Assembly (NCBI RefSeq): GCF_900233005.1
Contig: NZ_LT960611.1
Coordinates: 3,596,001 to 3,660,000 of the forward strand
Direction: 5' to 3'
Length of the DNA: 64,000 nucleotides
Source: Vibrio tapetis subsp. tapetis
Lineage (GTDB): Bacteria > Pseudomonadota > Gammaproteobacteria > Enterobacterales > Vibrionaceae
Part shown: in pieces, positions 44,091-54,825 of the stretch
How positions within the stretch are numbered: the first letter of the stretch is position 1
How the letters are laid out: each line of letters starts with the position of its first letter
Program-made: the position numbers and the translations under genes
Notes under the pieces: model-generated
The model's database searches: none
What the model saw: only the letters and a program-made list of their open reading frames with translations
Told to the model about the DNA's origin: nothing

Positions 44091-47000
44091 CGTTCAAGCC
44101 AATGCGATTGAGCTTAAAACCATCCTAGACCAACAGATAAAAGAGGGCGCGCTTATTCCTTTAGCCGATAAAGGGCAATACACCACCCAAACCCTGATTG
44201 ATAATGAGCACTCACTCATGAAAAGCACCCAAGGACGGGCGCACCACATGCGCACCCACGTTGACCCCTCGCTCTTACATCGCCTTGATATTCCAGCCAA
44301 CCAGCAACAAAAGCTCACCGACCTATTTCAGTCCACCAAGCAGTTTCATGTCGTCAATGTGCATGGCTCATCACAAGGCATCGCGCAGCAACTGCTTAAT
44401 GTCGGCAACCACAGCGGCAAACGGGTTCAGTTCGTCTCCCAAACCGCCAAAGCCAAATCAGAAGGCGTGGAAAATATTCAGCGCCACAGCCACACCTTAG
44501 GCGCCTGGATAGCCCATCATTTTTCATCGGAGCAGCGCCACACTACCCAAAGCTTGCTCCAGGGCGCAACGCCGTTCACCAACAAAGACATCTTGCTCAT
44601 CGACGACGCCAATAAGATGAGCGCTAAGGAGCTGATGAGTCTCACCAACCAAGCCAAGCAATCCAACACCAAGGTGGTGATGCTGAACCGCGTCTCCAGT
44701 CGTCAAGGCTTTAAAGCCAACAACGCCATTGAACTGTACCGCAAAGGCAACGTAGAGCGTCATACGTGGGTGGGTGGGAAAAGCGCCCCCACCGACATCA
44801 AACTGCATGACAACGACACCGATAGAATAGCAAGGGTCTACGCTGACTTACCGGACAAAGCCAACACTCAAGTGATTGCCACCTCCGGCGTCGAGCAGCG
44901 GCGGTTAACCGAAGCGATACGAGGGCAGTTAAAAAACACCGGCGCCCTCTCTCGTCATGAAACCACCCTATTCACTCAAACCCCTCACTCTCTCTCCAAA
45001 GCGCAGCAACCACTTGTCCAACACTACAAACCCGGCATGACCCTCACCCATTGGGAGAAAAACAAACCCCAAAGTTTTGTCATTGCCAGTATCGACAAAG
45101 AGAGCAACACCATGACCGCACTCAGCAAACGCGATGGACAGTCACACCGCTTTGACCCGTCCAGTCGCGCCTTTAAGAAGATGAAGATGCAAATCAATAA
45201 ACCGCAAAGTCTCAACATCGCCCAAGGCGAACGCCTTCGCACGCTGGGTAAGCACTTTCCTTCTGGCTTAGAGGGCAACCAAAGTTACCTTGTCACACAC
45301 ATTAACAAAGAAAGCCTCATGCTTGAGAGCAAAGGTAAAACGCAGCGCCTAAGTTTAGAGAGTCTAAAAGACGCACCATTGCAATACGATTACGTTCACG
45401 GCGCCAACCATATTGAGCAAAAAGCCCATACCTTGTTATCAGGAAAAACCTTTACTCTGTCTAAACCGCTGATAAACGACCTGACCGAAAAAACAGCGCG
45501 CCTGGATGTCTTCACCGACAAGCCAAACAAAGCCCAAAGCGCCCTAGAAAAAGAGCAGGTCTCCCCGTCAGCCATTGAGCGCGTCTTGCACACGCAAAAC
45601 GTCAACGACCGCTACCTAAGCGGCGCCACCCAAGCCTTGTTAACGCAAGACGTCAGTCAGGCGCTTTCGACCCTGGCAAAAGCGCAAAACGCCCCACTGA
45701 TTGAAAAAGCGGTCAGCTTTGCCTTAAACCATTTATCTGAGCGTGAAGCGGGGTTTAGCCAAAAAGCGTTAGTGGTGGAGGCGGTACGTTACGCCTTTGA
45801 AGAAGCCGGCGGCGCTATTACCAAAGACCAGATTGACACGGAGCTTGCCAAGCGCCGTGACACCCTTTCCGCGGAGTACAGTGACGGCACACGCTGGACA
45901 ACACACGCGGCGCTGGAGACTGAAAAACGCATCTTGCAAAACATCACTGATGGCAAGGGCCAACATCCGCCTTTTGCGATAACCAAGCAGGTGCAAGCCT
46001 TTCTTGAGACCCAGCCTCGCCTCACTCAAGGACAACAAGGCAGCCTTACCCTGATTTCAACCACCCAAGACAGCTTTGTCGCCATTCAAGGCTTAGCCGG
46101 TACAGGGAAATCCACCATGCTTGAATCCAACATTGAACTTATCCAATTAGCGAAACAAGTCAGCCAACAACCCGAGCAAAACGTCATTGGCCTTGCGCCC
46201 ACCCACGCCGCCGTTTCTGAGCTGGAAAGCAAGGGCGTGAAAGCGCAAACCCTAGAGAGCCTACTCAGTGACATCCGACAAGGCAACCGCCAAGCCAGCG
46301 ACTATCAAGGCACTTTGTTCTTTCTCGATGAAAGCTCCATGGTCAGTAACAAACAAGCCGATGAATTCACCACGCTGGTCAATGCCAGTCAATCCAAAGC
46401 CGTGTTGTTAGGGGATAAAGAGCAGTTGTTATCTTTAAGCGCCGGTAAACCCTTTGAGCTGGCCATGCGTCAAGGTCGCCTCGATACCGCTTACATGACC
46501 GACATCATTCGTCAGCAAAACGACCCCCTACTCAATGCCGCGCAAAACACCATTGATAAGCAGCCCGAAAGCGCCTTGGACAAACTCCAACGCCAATCGC
46601 CTGACGCGCAAGGCAATCACCAACATGTCATCTCCACGCTGGATGAAAACAATCAAGACCGACGCCAAGCGCAGTTAGAAGCCACTGAAAAGCTGCCCTA
46701 CCTGGTAGCAAAGGATTACCTAGAACGCACACCTGAAACCCGCGAAAACACGCTTATCATCGCCTACACCAACCAAGAGCGTGATGACATCACGGCCTAC
46801 GTTCGTGTTGGCTTAATGAAAAACGAGGAAATCGGCAAAGAGAACATTGTCGCCACGAGATTGCGCTCCATCGGCGCCACCGGTGAAGAGCTCACCACCA
46901 TGATGCCGTATCAAAAAGGCTTAGTGCTGAGCACCAAGCCCGGTGAGTACGCCACCATTACCCACGTGGATTCGGAGCACGGTGTGGTGACGCTTGAAGA

Positions 47001-47712
47001 CGCCAGCACAGGCAAGACAAAGCCGTTCTTACCGCGTAACCGTGACCATCGTTTCACGACGCTTTTCTCTGTATCAGAAAAACCACTCTCAACAGGCGAT
47101 AAGATTGTCACTCGCTTTACCGATAAAAGCCGCGACATCAAAGCCAATGTGGAGTACCGCATCACCCAAGCAAGCCCGGATAGCATCATGGCGCAATCAA
47201 AAAGTGGCCAAACGCTCACCATCAACCCGAATGAGTTAACAGACAGTCATTGGGATTACGCTTACAGCCGAACCGCGGACATGGCGCAAGGGGCCACGTA
47301 CCCGCACGTCATTACGGCCATCAAAAGCAAAGGCGCATTAACCAACCTAAGACGTGCCGGCATTGATGTCACCCGCGCCAGCCAGCACGTGAGGCTCTAT
47401 ACCGATAACACCACACACCTGCTCAAAAGCTGGTTATCCAAAGAAAGCCATAAAGCTAGCGCGATAGAAACCGCCAACCAAACCCCACCCCAAGACACCA
47501 CTTACTTTAACCGCAACGCCCTGCCCCATGAGGACGTTCGCTTCCAAAATAAAAGCGGTGACTTTGACTACAACACCTTTAAGGAGCACATCAATACACA
47601 ACTCCCGAAATACACCGAAAGCCTAGCCATGCACTTATTAGGCAAGCCCCAAACAGTCCCAATTCCGACCGCGACTATTTTAACTTTTGGCATTGGCAAA
47701 TCCCGCCATTAA
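44091..47712 (+). pseudogene. traI: TraI copy B, 5' truncated and 3' degraded
   Basis: Homology to copy A starts sharply at base 44091 (equal to 5638) just after an in-frame TGA, and an open frame can begin at ATG 44218. It holds both helicase folds (degenerate VHGSSQGIAQ, intact GLAGTGKST and DESS) but lacks the relaxase domain. It keeps the frame where copy A lost five bases (NQTPPQDTTYFNRNA). After about 47640 the sequence gains single-base insertions in nearly every homopolymer and the frame fails (ending LTFGIGKSRH). About 97% identical to copy A, with local divergent patches. Confidence 0.85.
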
Positions 47713-48518
47713 AGTGAACTTTAACAAGGCGGAGCATTCGTGGTTTATTTTTAAAAGACTAACACCCAGGGGGCGGAGAAAAGGTTCTTTGAATTAACCT
47801 TTATCTTGAGACCCCAAAGAAACTTGGGGTTATAAAAGGGGGCCGTGGCCGGAAGGCCAATTAACCCTGTTTAAAATAGAACCCAAAAAAAAAATTTTTA
47901 AACCGGGGGAGGAAAAAAAACAGAAAAAAATATTTAAAAAAAATTTTCTCTTACACCCCCCCCCCCCCCAAAAAGGCAAAATTATTTGTGCCGGCAAAAT
48001 TTTTTTGGAAAAAAAAAAAAGAAGGCGCCCCCAAAAAAAGAAAATATTACTCTCTTCTTTCTTTGTGGTTTCACAAATGAGGCGGGGCGAAAACAAAAAA
48101 AAAAAGGGTGACCACACACCTTTTAAAAAAAACACCCCCCCCCCTTCCCTCCTCTCTTGTTTTTAGGGAAAAACTTCCCCTTTTTTTTTCCGCGGGGGGT
48201 TTTTGTTTTTTTCTCTTGGGGGCAATATATTTCGCGGCTTTGGCCAAGAGGGCTTTTGAAGGGCCCCTTTCAAAGGTTTGCGGAATTTTTTTCCCCACCC
48301 CAAAACCCTTTAAAATAAAAACAAAAAATTCCCCCGTGTTGGGCCCAAACCCGGAGAAAATCCCCCCCCGGCTAAACCCTTTTTTCGGCTTTCCTTAAAA
48401 TTTTACCTTGAATTTGGCCGTCAGTTTTCAACAAAAGCCACGCGAATTCATTGGGAAGTGGGTTGTAACCAGTATTTTGGGTCCCATTCCCAGCCCTGCC
48501 GGGCTCAGTTTATTCGTT
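47660..48518. other. Low-quality sequence patch
   Basis: The first 150 bases are copy-A traI (9196-9330) with many extra homopolymer bases; the last 100 bases (48421-48518) are parB (14454-14560) with the same kind of damage. Between them are long C-, A- and T-runs unlike anything else here. This looks like unreliable read ends joined across a gap. About 5 kb of plasmid sequence present in copy A is missing between the two flanks. No gene should be called here. Confidence 0.75.
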
Positions 48519-49382
48519 TCAAGGTTGTTTCTTAGCCCTCGCAAGCGATTCCATTAAGGCGCGGTCTTCAAAATAGATTTTGTCAGAAACAAAATCCGTG
48601 GTGACCATTCCCCCTGCTTTTTCGTAAGACGCTTGACCAACAAACGTGACGAGTCCGCTTGACGCTTCCAATGCAGATCCTTTGAGCATGTGGCGTACTT
48701 GATGTTCAGAATACCAAGATTTCTCTTTCACTTGTTCCCACACGTCTCGTTGACGCTCTGGACTGGCAAAGGTGAATAACATGACACGCTCAAGAGAGAC
48801 GTTGCCCTCGCGGTATGCTTCAAGGATAGCCGACTCGACCGCCGCTAATTTCATGCGCTGATGCACGTAACGTTGTGTTTTACCAAAGCGTTGCGCGACT
48901 TCGGCCACGGTTGCGCCGTCTTCGACTCTTTTTGAGTACGCCTCAAACTCATCGACTGGGTGCATCGAGGCGCGTGTGACGTTTTCAGTCAATGAGATTT
49001 CAGTGGCATCGTGCGACACGGTGGACGCATTCAAGATTTTAACGGGCACAAGGTATTCAGGCGGGATGTTATTTAATTCAACCAGCGCTTGAAGTTGAGT
49101 TAAACGACGACCCCCACTGATAACAGGATACCGACCTGACTCACAAGGCAGCGCGACCAAGTTTTGAATGACGCCATGCGCCAAGATGGACGCTTGTAGA
49201 GATTCATCATCGGCTTTACTGGCTTTGCTCTTTCGCACGTTTAAATCCGACACCACCAATTGATTAACAGGCAGCATCACAATAGAGGCATCATTTTGTG
49301 CAGTTGCCTGAGTGTCCAGCGGCGATACGCTGGTCGCGTCTTGACGGTTAGAGGGCGCTGAGATTGGGTTGATTGCGTTCAT
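48519..49382 (-). pseudogene. ParB-like protein copy B, 3' truncated
   Basis: N-terminal 287 residues of the ParB-like protein, same ATG context (AAAAAGGAAAACCGCTATG) as copy A, with scattered substitutions (for example NNIPPEYL for KKITPEHL). The ParB box GGRRLTQL and the HTH are kept. The 3' half is lost in the low-quality patch, so the truncation may be an assembly effect. Confidence 0.8.
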
Positions 49383-49843
49383 AGCGGTTTTCCTTTTTGG
49401 TTCGTTGAGTATCACTTCGCTTATTGCCTGGTTTCATCGACTCAACTTGAAAGACCGCTTTGACAAGGGCGCGAAGCGGCGCAGCCTCCCTTGCAAAGAG
49501 GGCGAACGTTGAGAGATTAAGAAATCAGCGCGGGTAAGCAAGTGAGCTCAAATCAAAAAGTAAAACAAAATGAACGAAGCACCGAAGCGATGACGCCCTC
49601 TTAGCGTAAAGGCGTGAAATAGAGCGGAGTGCGTCGCTTCAGACGCCTAACGACGCGTTTGCGTGAGGGATTGTCTATCTGGAACTTAGAAGCGCATTGA
49701 GCTTGCTCAATATGGGCTTCAAGTTAGCGATAGGAGGAGGAACGACGAAAAGCCCGACCGCTTGCGGTCACGCCCTAACGGGAACGGCTGCAGGAAGAGC
49801 ATAAAGTGTGTTCATTTTGAGCATCAATTGAACCGTTAGAGAG
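49383..49843. repeat. parB leader repeat, copy B
   Basis: Near-identical to 15400-15860, including the bulged hairpin before parB. That so long a non-coding stretch is as well conserved as the coding part suggests function. After CGTTAGAGAG the two copies diverge completely, marking the plasmid/cassette-region boundary. Confidence 0.75.
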
Positions 49844-50227
49844 CGATCACAACAGTTAGACCTTTAACTCTAAGAAGGTTTTGCCCCAAAATCGTTCAGA
49901 GCTAAAGCTCTACACATTTTAGGGAACGTGCGTTTTCCCTACCAAATCTAATCGATGAAAGAGGGTAAGAGCATGCTCATTTTAGTTTGAGCAGGCGAAA
50001 AATCATATTGCTCAGACACCGCTGGAATTATACGGAAATTTTCGGCAATTTCTGAAGTTCATATCTTAGACGCTAGGCAGAACAGGCTTTCGATTGAGCG
50101 TGAGTATAATTAGAGTTGACTGATGATTGGTTGCATATAATTAAAGAATAAATCCGTTTAATAAGCGTCATAGCTCAAGTCAGACTTACTGCTCCAAAAA
50201 TTATAGCCACGTTAATCACGTATAGTT
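49844..50227. other. Intergenic region with GCCCCAAAATC repeat unit 1
   Basis: No gene. A unit of about 115 bp (49869-49985; core GCCCCAAAATC at 49883) is similar to 51970-52087: both share CTCTAAG, TTTTGCCCCAAAATC, ACACAT, TTTTCCCTACCAA and GAGCATG in the same order. Confidence 0.5.
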
Positions 50228-50256
50228 TTGCTATCTGTACGTTACTTGCGTATACT
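50228..50256 (+). promoter_or_regulatory. Promoter of higBA2
   Basis: TTGCTA (50228-50233), 17-bp spacer, TATACT (50251-50256). Start of transcription would fall at about 50263, the A of the higB2 ATG, so the toxin message may be leaderless. The repeated words TTGCGTATACTTTGCGTATG may be antitoxin operators. Confidence 0.6.
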
Positions 50257-50262
50257 TTGCGT

Positions 50263-50595
50263 ATGAGAAGTATATTTGTCGAATCGACCATATTTGAAAA
50301 GTACCGTTATGAATATCTCAGCGATGATGAGTTTAGGCTTTTTCAAGCTGAGTTAATGTCTAACCCGAAGCAAGGTGACGTGATTCAAGGTACAGGTGGT
50401 TTGCGAAAGATTCGAGTTGCAAGTAAAGGTAAGGGCAAGCGAGGTGGCTCTCGCGTTATCTATTACTTCCTCGATGAGAAACGTCGTTTCTACTTGCTGA
50501 CGATTTACGGCAAGAATGAAATGTCCGACTTAACCGCAGACCAAAAGAAACAACTAAAGGCTTTTATGGAGGCGTGGCGTAATGAGCAATCGTGA
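50263..50595 (+). CDS. higB2: HigB2 toxin (RelE superfamily)
   Basis: 110 residues from ATG 50263. Very close to V. cholerae HigB2: RSIFVESTIFEKYR, GLRKIRVASKGKGKRGGSRVIYYF, LLTIYGKNEMSDL. RelE-fold ribosome-dependent mRNA nuclease. The toxin precedes the antitoxin, as usual in hig modules, with a 14-bp overlap. In V. cholerae this module is a superintegron gene cassette, which matches the cassette-like surroundings here. Confidence 0.92.
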   Translation: MRSIFVESTIFEKYRYEYLSDDEFRLFQAELMSNPKQGDVIQGTGGLRKIRVASKGKGKRGGSRVIYYFLDEKRRFYLLTIYGKNEMSDLTADQKKQLKAFMEAWRNEQS

Positions 50596-50896
50596 TCTAT
50601 TTGCGGAGCTAAGTTCAGCACTTGTTGAGGCTAAAGAGCATTCAGAGGGCAAGCTTACCCTTAAAAATCATCAATTTAACGACATCAGTGAGTTAAATAT
50701 CTCACCTGATGAAATCATGAGAATTCGAGAGCATTTTAATATGTCTCGTGGTGTTTTTGCTCGTTTGTTGCACACATCATCTCGTACGTTAGAGAACTGG
50801 GAACAAGGGCGTAGCGCACCAAATGGACAAGCAGTAACCCTTCTAAAATTGGTTCAGCGCCACCCAGAAACTCTGTCGCACATCGCTCAGCTATAA
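50582..50896 (+). CDS. higA2: HigA2 antitoxin
   Basis: 104 residues. Disordered toxin-binding N-terminus followed by an HTH_3 domain (ISPDEIMRIREHFNMSRGVFA, SRTLENWEQGRSAPNGQA). Neutralises HigB2 and represses the operon. Overlaps higB2. Confidence 0.92.
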   Translation: MSNRDLFAELSSALVEAKEHSEGKLTLKNHQFNDISELNISPDEIMRIREHFNMSRGVFARLLHTSSRTLENWEQGRSAPNGQAVTLLKLVQRHPETLSHIAQL

Positions 50897-51311
50897 AGTT
50901 TGTTAGCTTTTCCTCTGTCAGTCCACTTGGCAGAGGTGATGCGAACCGACTATAGCAAACACGCTTTGCCCCATTCCTTCTCAGCGCGAATATCTACTCA
51001 AAATCTTAGACTGTACGTTTGCCTTATCTGTAGTTATTCGATGAAGTGCCGAATTAAGCTTTTTAAAAATTATGCGTCATTTGGCGGTCTAATACTCAAC
51101 ACATCTCATTAACTTATTGATTGTTAATTGAACTTTGATTGGAAAGGCTGCATTATAGGACGATAAAAGACGACCAAAAGTCGTATAGAAAGCGTTATGT
51201 TAATTGTCGCTCAATATTGAGGTGAATTTCAATAGGTTGAGTATTAACTTGAGAAAGAAATTACATTGCGTATCATATGTTTGCGTCGGTTTTATAAACT
51301 AGGTAAATAAT
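50897..51311. other. Intergenic cassette-boundary region
   Basis: No gene. Includes a 10-bp imperfect stem near 50910-50930 (CCTCTGTCAGTCCACTTGGCAGAGG) and, at 51111-51199, a repeat beginning AACTTATTGATTG and ending GTATAGAAAGCGTTATG, whose second copy is split by the IS21 element (52127-52169 and 54761-54811). GTTATGT at its end resembles an attC core site. Confidence 0.5.
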
Positions 51312-51803
51312 ATGAAAGATAATGTTCCTGCTAAAATGAGCGATTTGTACGAATACTCAGGCTTTTGGCCTCGAGTTGGTGCTAGTCTAATCGATACTGT
51401 GATAATTTGTGTCCTTACATACCCGATTCTAGTAGCAGTTTATGGCTGGGCATATTTTGACAATGATGCATTAGTGCAAGGTTTCGCTGACCTGATTTTA
51501 AGCTGGATTTTTCCATTGGTAGCGATCATCGGTTTCTGGCTTTATCGTCAAGCGACTCCAGGCAAAATGGCTATATCAGCTAAAATTGTAGACGCTAAGA
51601 CTGGCGATAAACCTACCCTTCAACAGTATATTATAAGATACCTTGGGTATATCCTAGCGACAATCCCTCTTGGTCTAGGTATATTTTGGGTTGCGTGGGA
51701 TAAGCGTAAACAGGGGTGGCACGACAAACTCGCCAATACTGTAGTTATATGCGAAAAAGATCGCAATATACCTCAAGAAGTTGAGTTCTCGTCAAAAAAT
51801 TAA
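51312..51803 (+). CDS. RDD-family membrane protein
   Basis: 163 residues. RDD domain with FWPRVGASLIDTVIICV (Arg and first Asp), three to four hydrophobic helices, and the closing WVAWDKRKQGWHDKLANTVVI typical of the family. Role in vibrio cassettes is unknown; some family members are Na+/H+ antiporters. Starts about 110 bp after the cassette repeat. The N-terminal 12 residues are polar. Confidence 0.85.
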   Translation: MKDNVPAKMSDLYEYSGFWPRVGASLIDTVIICVLTYPILVAVYGWAYFDNDALVQGFADLILSWIFPLVAIIGFWLYRQATPGKMAISAKIVDAKTGDKPTLQQYIIRYLGYILATIPLGLGIFWVAWDKRKQGWHDKLANTVVICEKDRNIPQEVEFSSKN

Positions 51804-52169
51804 CATAACAAGATAATTGGACTCCCCACCTACTCAGTCTATTCTGAACCGTGAAGTGTTTAAGGGAGTCTAATTATGAAAAACTGATCTGCTCCAATCA
51901 GACTGGGCATTCACTAAGCGACTTTCCCATACCTGACGTTATCTGTATTTCCCTAATTTAAGCAATTGCTCTAAGTAATTTTTGCCCCAAAATCATTTAG
52001 TGCAAAAGATCATACACATCCTATTAATACGTATTTTCCCTACCAACATTTATCCGAAAGGGGTGTGCTACGAGCATGGAAAGAAATTATGCCTCATGTC
52101 GAATCTAACCATCACTTCGTCATGCTAACTTATTGATTGTCAATTAACTGCTGAATGAAAGACGGCATC
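51804..52169. other. Intergenic region with GCCCCAAAATC unit 2 and half of a cassette repeat
   Basis: No gene. Contains TAACATAACAAG after the RDD stop, the second GCCCCAAAATC unit (core at 51984-51994), and the left half of the AACTTATTGATTG repeat (52127-52169) into which the IS21 element has gone. Confidence 0.5.
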
Positions 52170-52398
52170 TGCGTATTTCGGAGCATTGCGATCACCTATT
52201 TCGGCATTATCCGATCACCTGTTTCGGTTTAAACCGATCGCTCATTCCGCAATAATCCGATCACTTTAGCCCAAACTCCGAAATGGGCGATCGGAATAGC
52301 GAAATCACTGATCGGATACTCCGAAACCCTCCCTTTTTCTCTTTTAAATCAACCAGTCGCTATCCTTGTTAGTAGTCGTATACAACTAGGAAGTGATG

Positions 52399-53931
52399 AT
52401 GCCAAAAAAGAGAACACCAATGACAAAAATCAAAGAGGTTTTACGCCTTAAATTCGAGTGCGGATTGTCACACAGAAATATCGCTTCCTGTCTGAAAATT
52501 GGTTGTGCGACCGTATCTGAAATCATCAGTCGTTTTAATCAAAGCCAAATAGGTTGGCCGCTCCCTGATAGTTGTTCAGATACAGAGTTAACCAATGCGC
52601 TTTATCACCCAAAAGGAGCGAATAAAGCCAAAGCGATGCCAAACTTCGCTAACTGTTGTACGGAACTAAAAAGAAAAGGCATGACGAAACTGCTGTTGTG
52701 GGAAGAATATTACGAGCAATATCAGGAGCGAGCCTACGCTTATACTCAGTTCTGTGAACATTACATGCGTTGGTTAAAGAAGCAGAAGCGTAGCATGCGA
52801 CAGACCCACATCGCAGGTGACAAGCTGTTCATTGATTACTGTGGCCCAACGATCCCAGTCGTTAACCCTGACACGGGAGAGATCCGTCATGCCCAGGTTT
52901 TTGTTGCCACTCTTGGTGCATCCAATTATACCTACGTGGAAGCAAGTGAGAGTCAAAAACTAGAACACTGGCTGGAAGCCCATGCCAATGCCTTCGAACA
53001 CTTCGGCGGGGTTCCAAGGTTGTTAGTCCCTGATAACCTGCGTTCGGCTGTCACTAAACATGACCGCTATGAACCTCAGCTCAACGATAGTTACCAGAAA
53101 CTATCTAACCATTACCAGACGGCTGTCATGCCTGCTCGACCATACAAACCTAAAGACAAAGCAAAAGCTGAAAATGCAGTGCTCATTGTTGAGCGTTGGA
53201 TAATGATGCGACTACGACACAATACCTTCCACACGTTCAAAGAGTTAAACCTAGCCATCCGTGAGCTAATGAATGATTTGAACCAAAGGGAAATGAAACA
53301 GCTAGGAGCCAGCCGTCAGGCACTGTTCGAGCAGTTAGATAAACCAGCATTGAGACCACTTCCAATCCAACGCTACATCTATACCGAAACTAAGCGGGCG
53401 AAAGTTGGGCCTGACTACCACATAGAGTACAGAAAACATTACTACTCTGTGCCTCACCAGTTAGTGGGACAACATGTTGAACTTGAAGCCACTTCCCGCT
53501 TGATACGCATTTATTATCAAGGAAACCTAGTCTCACAACATCCATGTAGCCCAAAAGAACGAGGGATAAGCACTTACCCCGAACACATGCCCAGCAACCA
53601 TCGGTATCAGAAATGGTCTCCTGAACGATTATTGCGCTGGGGAGAACATATTGGCGCTGCAACTCGTGAAATGGTGAATGTTCAATTGATGAAAAAGGCA
53701 CACCCTGAACAAGCTTATCGTAGCTGTCTTGGCTTATTGAACCTGAGTAAAAAATACGGTGATGTTCGTCTAGAGCAAGCCTGTAAGGATGCGCTTCTAA
53801 TCAATAAACCCTATCTTAAGTTCGTCAAAAACTTGTTAGTAAACCATCGGGAAGGCCAACTCTCATCAGAAACTCAAACCACACCCAACATAGAGCACAG
53901 CAATGTTCGTGGCCCTGACTTTTACCACTAG
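52399..53931 (+). CDS. istA: IS21-family transposase IstA
   Basis: 510 residues from ATG 52399, seven bases after AGGAA; ATG 52396 and GTG 52393 are possible. HTH at the N-terminus (GLSHRNIASCLKIGCATVSEII), rve integrase core with DKLFIDYCGPTIPV (Asp), LLVPDNLRSAV (Asp) and KDKAKAENAVLIVERWI (Glu), and a C-terminal beta domain. Intact. Confidence 0.93.
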   Translation: MPKKRTPMTKIKEVLRLKFECGLSHRNIASCLKIGCATVSEIISRFNQSQIGWPLPDSCSDTELTNALYHPKGANKAKAMPNFANCCTELKRKGMTKLLLWEEYYEQYQERAYAYTQFCEHYMRWLKKQKRSMRQTHIAGDKLFIDYCGPTIPVVNPDTGEIRHAQVFVATLGASNYTYVEASESQKLEHWLEAHANAFEHFGGVPRLLVPDNLRSAVTKHDRYEPQLNDSYQKLSNHYQTAVMPARPYKPKDKAKAENAVLIVERWIMMRLRHNTFHTFKELNLAIRELMNDLNQREMKQLGASRQALFEQLDKPALRPLPIQRYIYTETKRAKVGPDYHIEYRKHYYSVPHQLVGQHVELEATSRLIRIYYQGNLVSQHPCSPKERGISTYPEHMPSNHRYQKWSPERLLRWGEHIGAATREMVNVQLMKKAHPEQAYRSCLGLLNLSKKYGDVRLEQACKDALLINKPYLKFVKNLLVNHREGQLSSETQTTPNIEHSNVRGPDFYH

Positions 53932-53940
53932 GAGTACGTA

Positions 53941-54681
53941 ATGAACCAGATAAATGAACAACTAAAAGCACTTCGCCTTGGTCATGCAGCACAAGCTTTA
54001 GAGCAGCAACGTGAGCAGCTATCCACTTACGCAGAGCTAGCGTTCGAAGAAAGGTTAAGCTTACTTCTAGAGAGTGAGTTGCTTAACCGAAACCAAACTA
54101 AGATCCAAAGGCTCAAGCGACAAGCCAAGCTCAGAGTAGATGCGCAGGCAAGCCAAATTATTTACAAAGAAGGGCGAGGTCTAATGCGGAGTCAGATGAG
54201 TGAACTTCTGACAGGAATCTATCTGCACAAACATCAAAATATCTTGATCACTGGCCCTACAGGAGCAGGAAAAACCTATATCGCTTGCGCTTTATCGGCT
54301 CAGGCTTGCGAGCAGCAACATAGCGTTCGATATTACCGTTTGAGTCGCTTACTGGATGATCTAAGTTCAGGCCGTCTTGACGGCACATATCAAAAACAGC
54401 TACTGGCACTATCGAAAAAAGGCTTACTCGTCCTAGATGACTGGGGAATGGAAAAGCTCACTCAGGATCATGCAGGTCATTTACTGGAGTTACTTGAAGA
54501 CAGATATCAGGTCAGCAGCACGATGATGATAAGCCAACTTCCTGTAAAAGAATGGTACAACATGATAGGTAACGCCACGGTTGCTGATGCTGTTTTAGAC
54601 CGATTAATCCATAACAGCCACCGATTAGAACTAGGAGGGGAATCAATGAGAAAACTGGCGCAATCCGATCAGTTAGAGTAA
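53941..54681 (+). CDS. istB: IS21-family helper ATPase IstB
   Basis: 246 residues, ten bases after istA with TAGGAG before the ATG. AAA+ ATPase like DnaC: Walker A GPTGAGKTYIA, Walker B GLLVLDDWGM, and sensor region MMISQLPVKEWY. Selects target DNA and stimulates IstA. Confidence 0.93.
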   Translation: MNQINEQLKALRLGHAAQALEQQREQLSTYAELAFEERLSLLLESELLNRNQTKIQRLKRQAKLRVDAQASQIIYKEGRGLMRSQMSELLTGIYLHKHQNILITGPTGAGKTYIACALSAQACEQQHSVRYYRLSRLLDDLSSGRLDGTYQKQLLALSKKGLLVLDDWGMEKLTQDHAGHLLELLEDRYQVSSTMMISQLPVKEWYNMIGNATVADAVLDRLIHNSHRLELGGESMRKLAQSDQLE

Positions 54682-54825
54682 AACTAGAGGTAGAGAAAAA
54701 CGGCAGGGTCAGGTGATCGGATTAAACCGAAACGCCCGATCGGAATCGCCGAAATACGCAGGCATCATAGCAATATAGAAAACGGCTGGCAGCCGTATAG
54801 AAAGCGTGATGAGTTAGAGGTAATT

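Larger units (their letters stand above)
52170..54760 (+). mobile_element. IS21-family insertion sequence with target duplication
   Basis: 2591 bp from TGCGTATTTCGG to CCGAAATACGCA, exact inverted ends, flanked by the 6-bp duplication GGCATC (52164-52169 and 54761-54766). Inside both ends are several copies of CGATCACCTATTTCGG-like subterminal repeats (52190-52330 and 54715-54750), the usual multiple transposase sites of IS21. Carries istA and istB. Confidence 0.95.

Noticed and set aside
47830..48398. Open frames in the homopolymer-rich patch
   Set aside because: They consist of Lys, Phe and Pro runs created by base runs in unreliable sequence.
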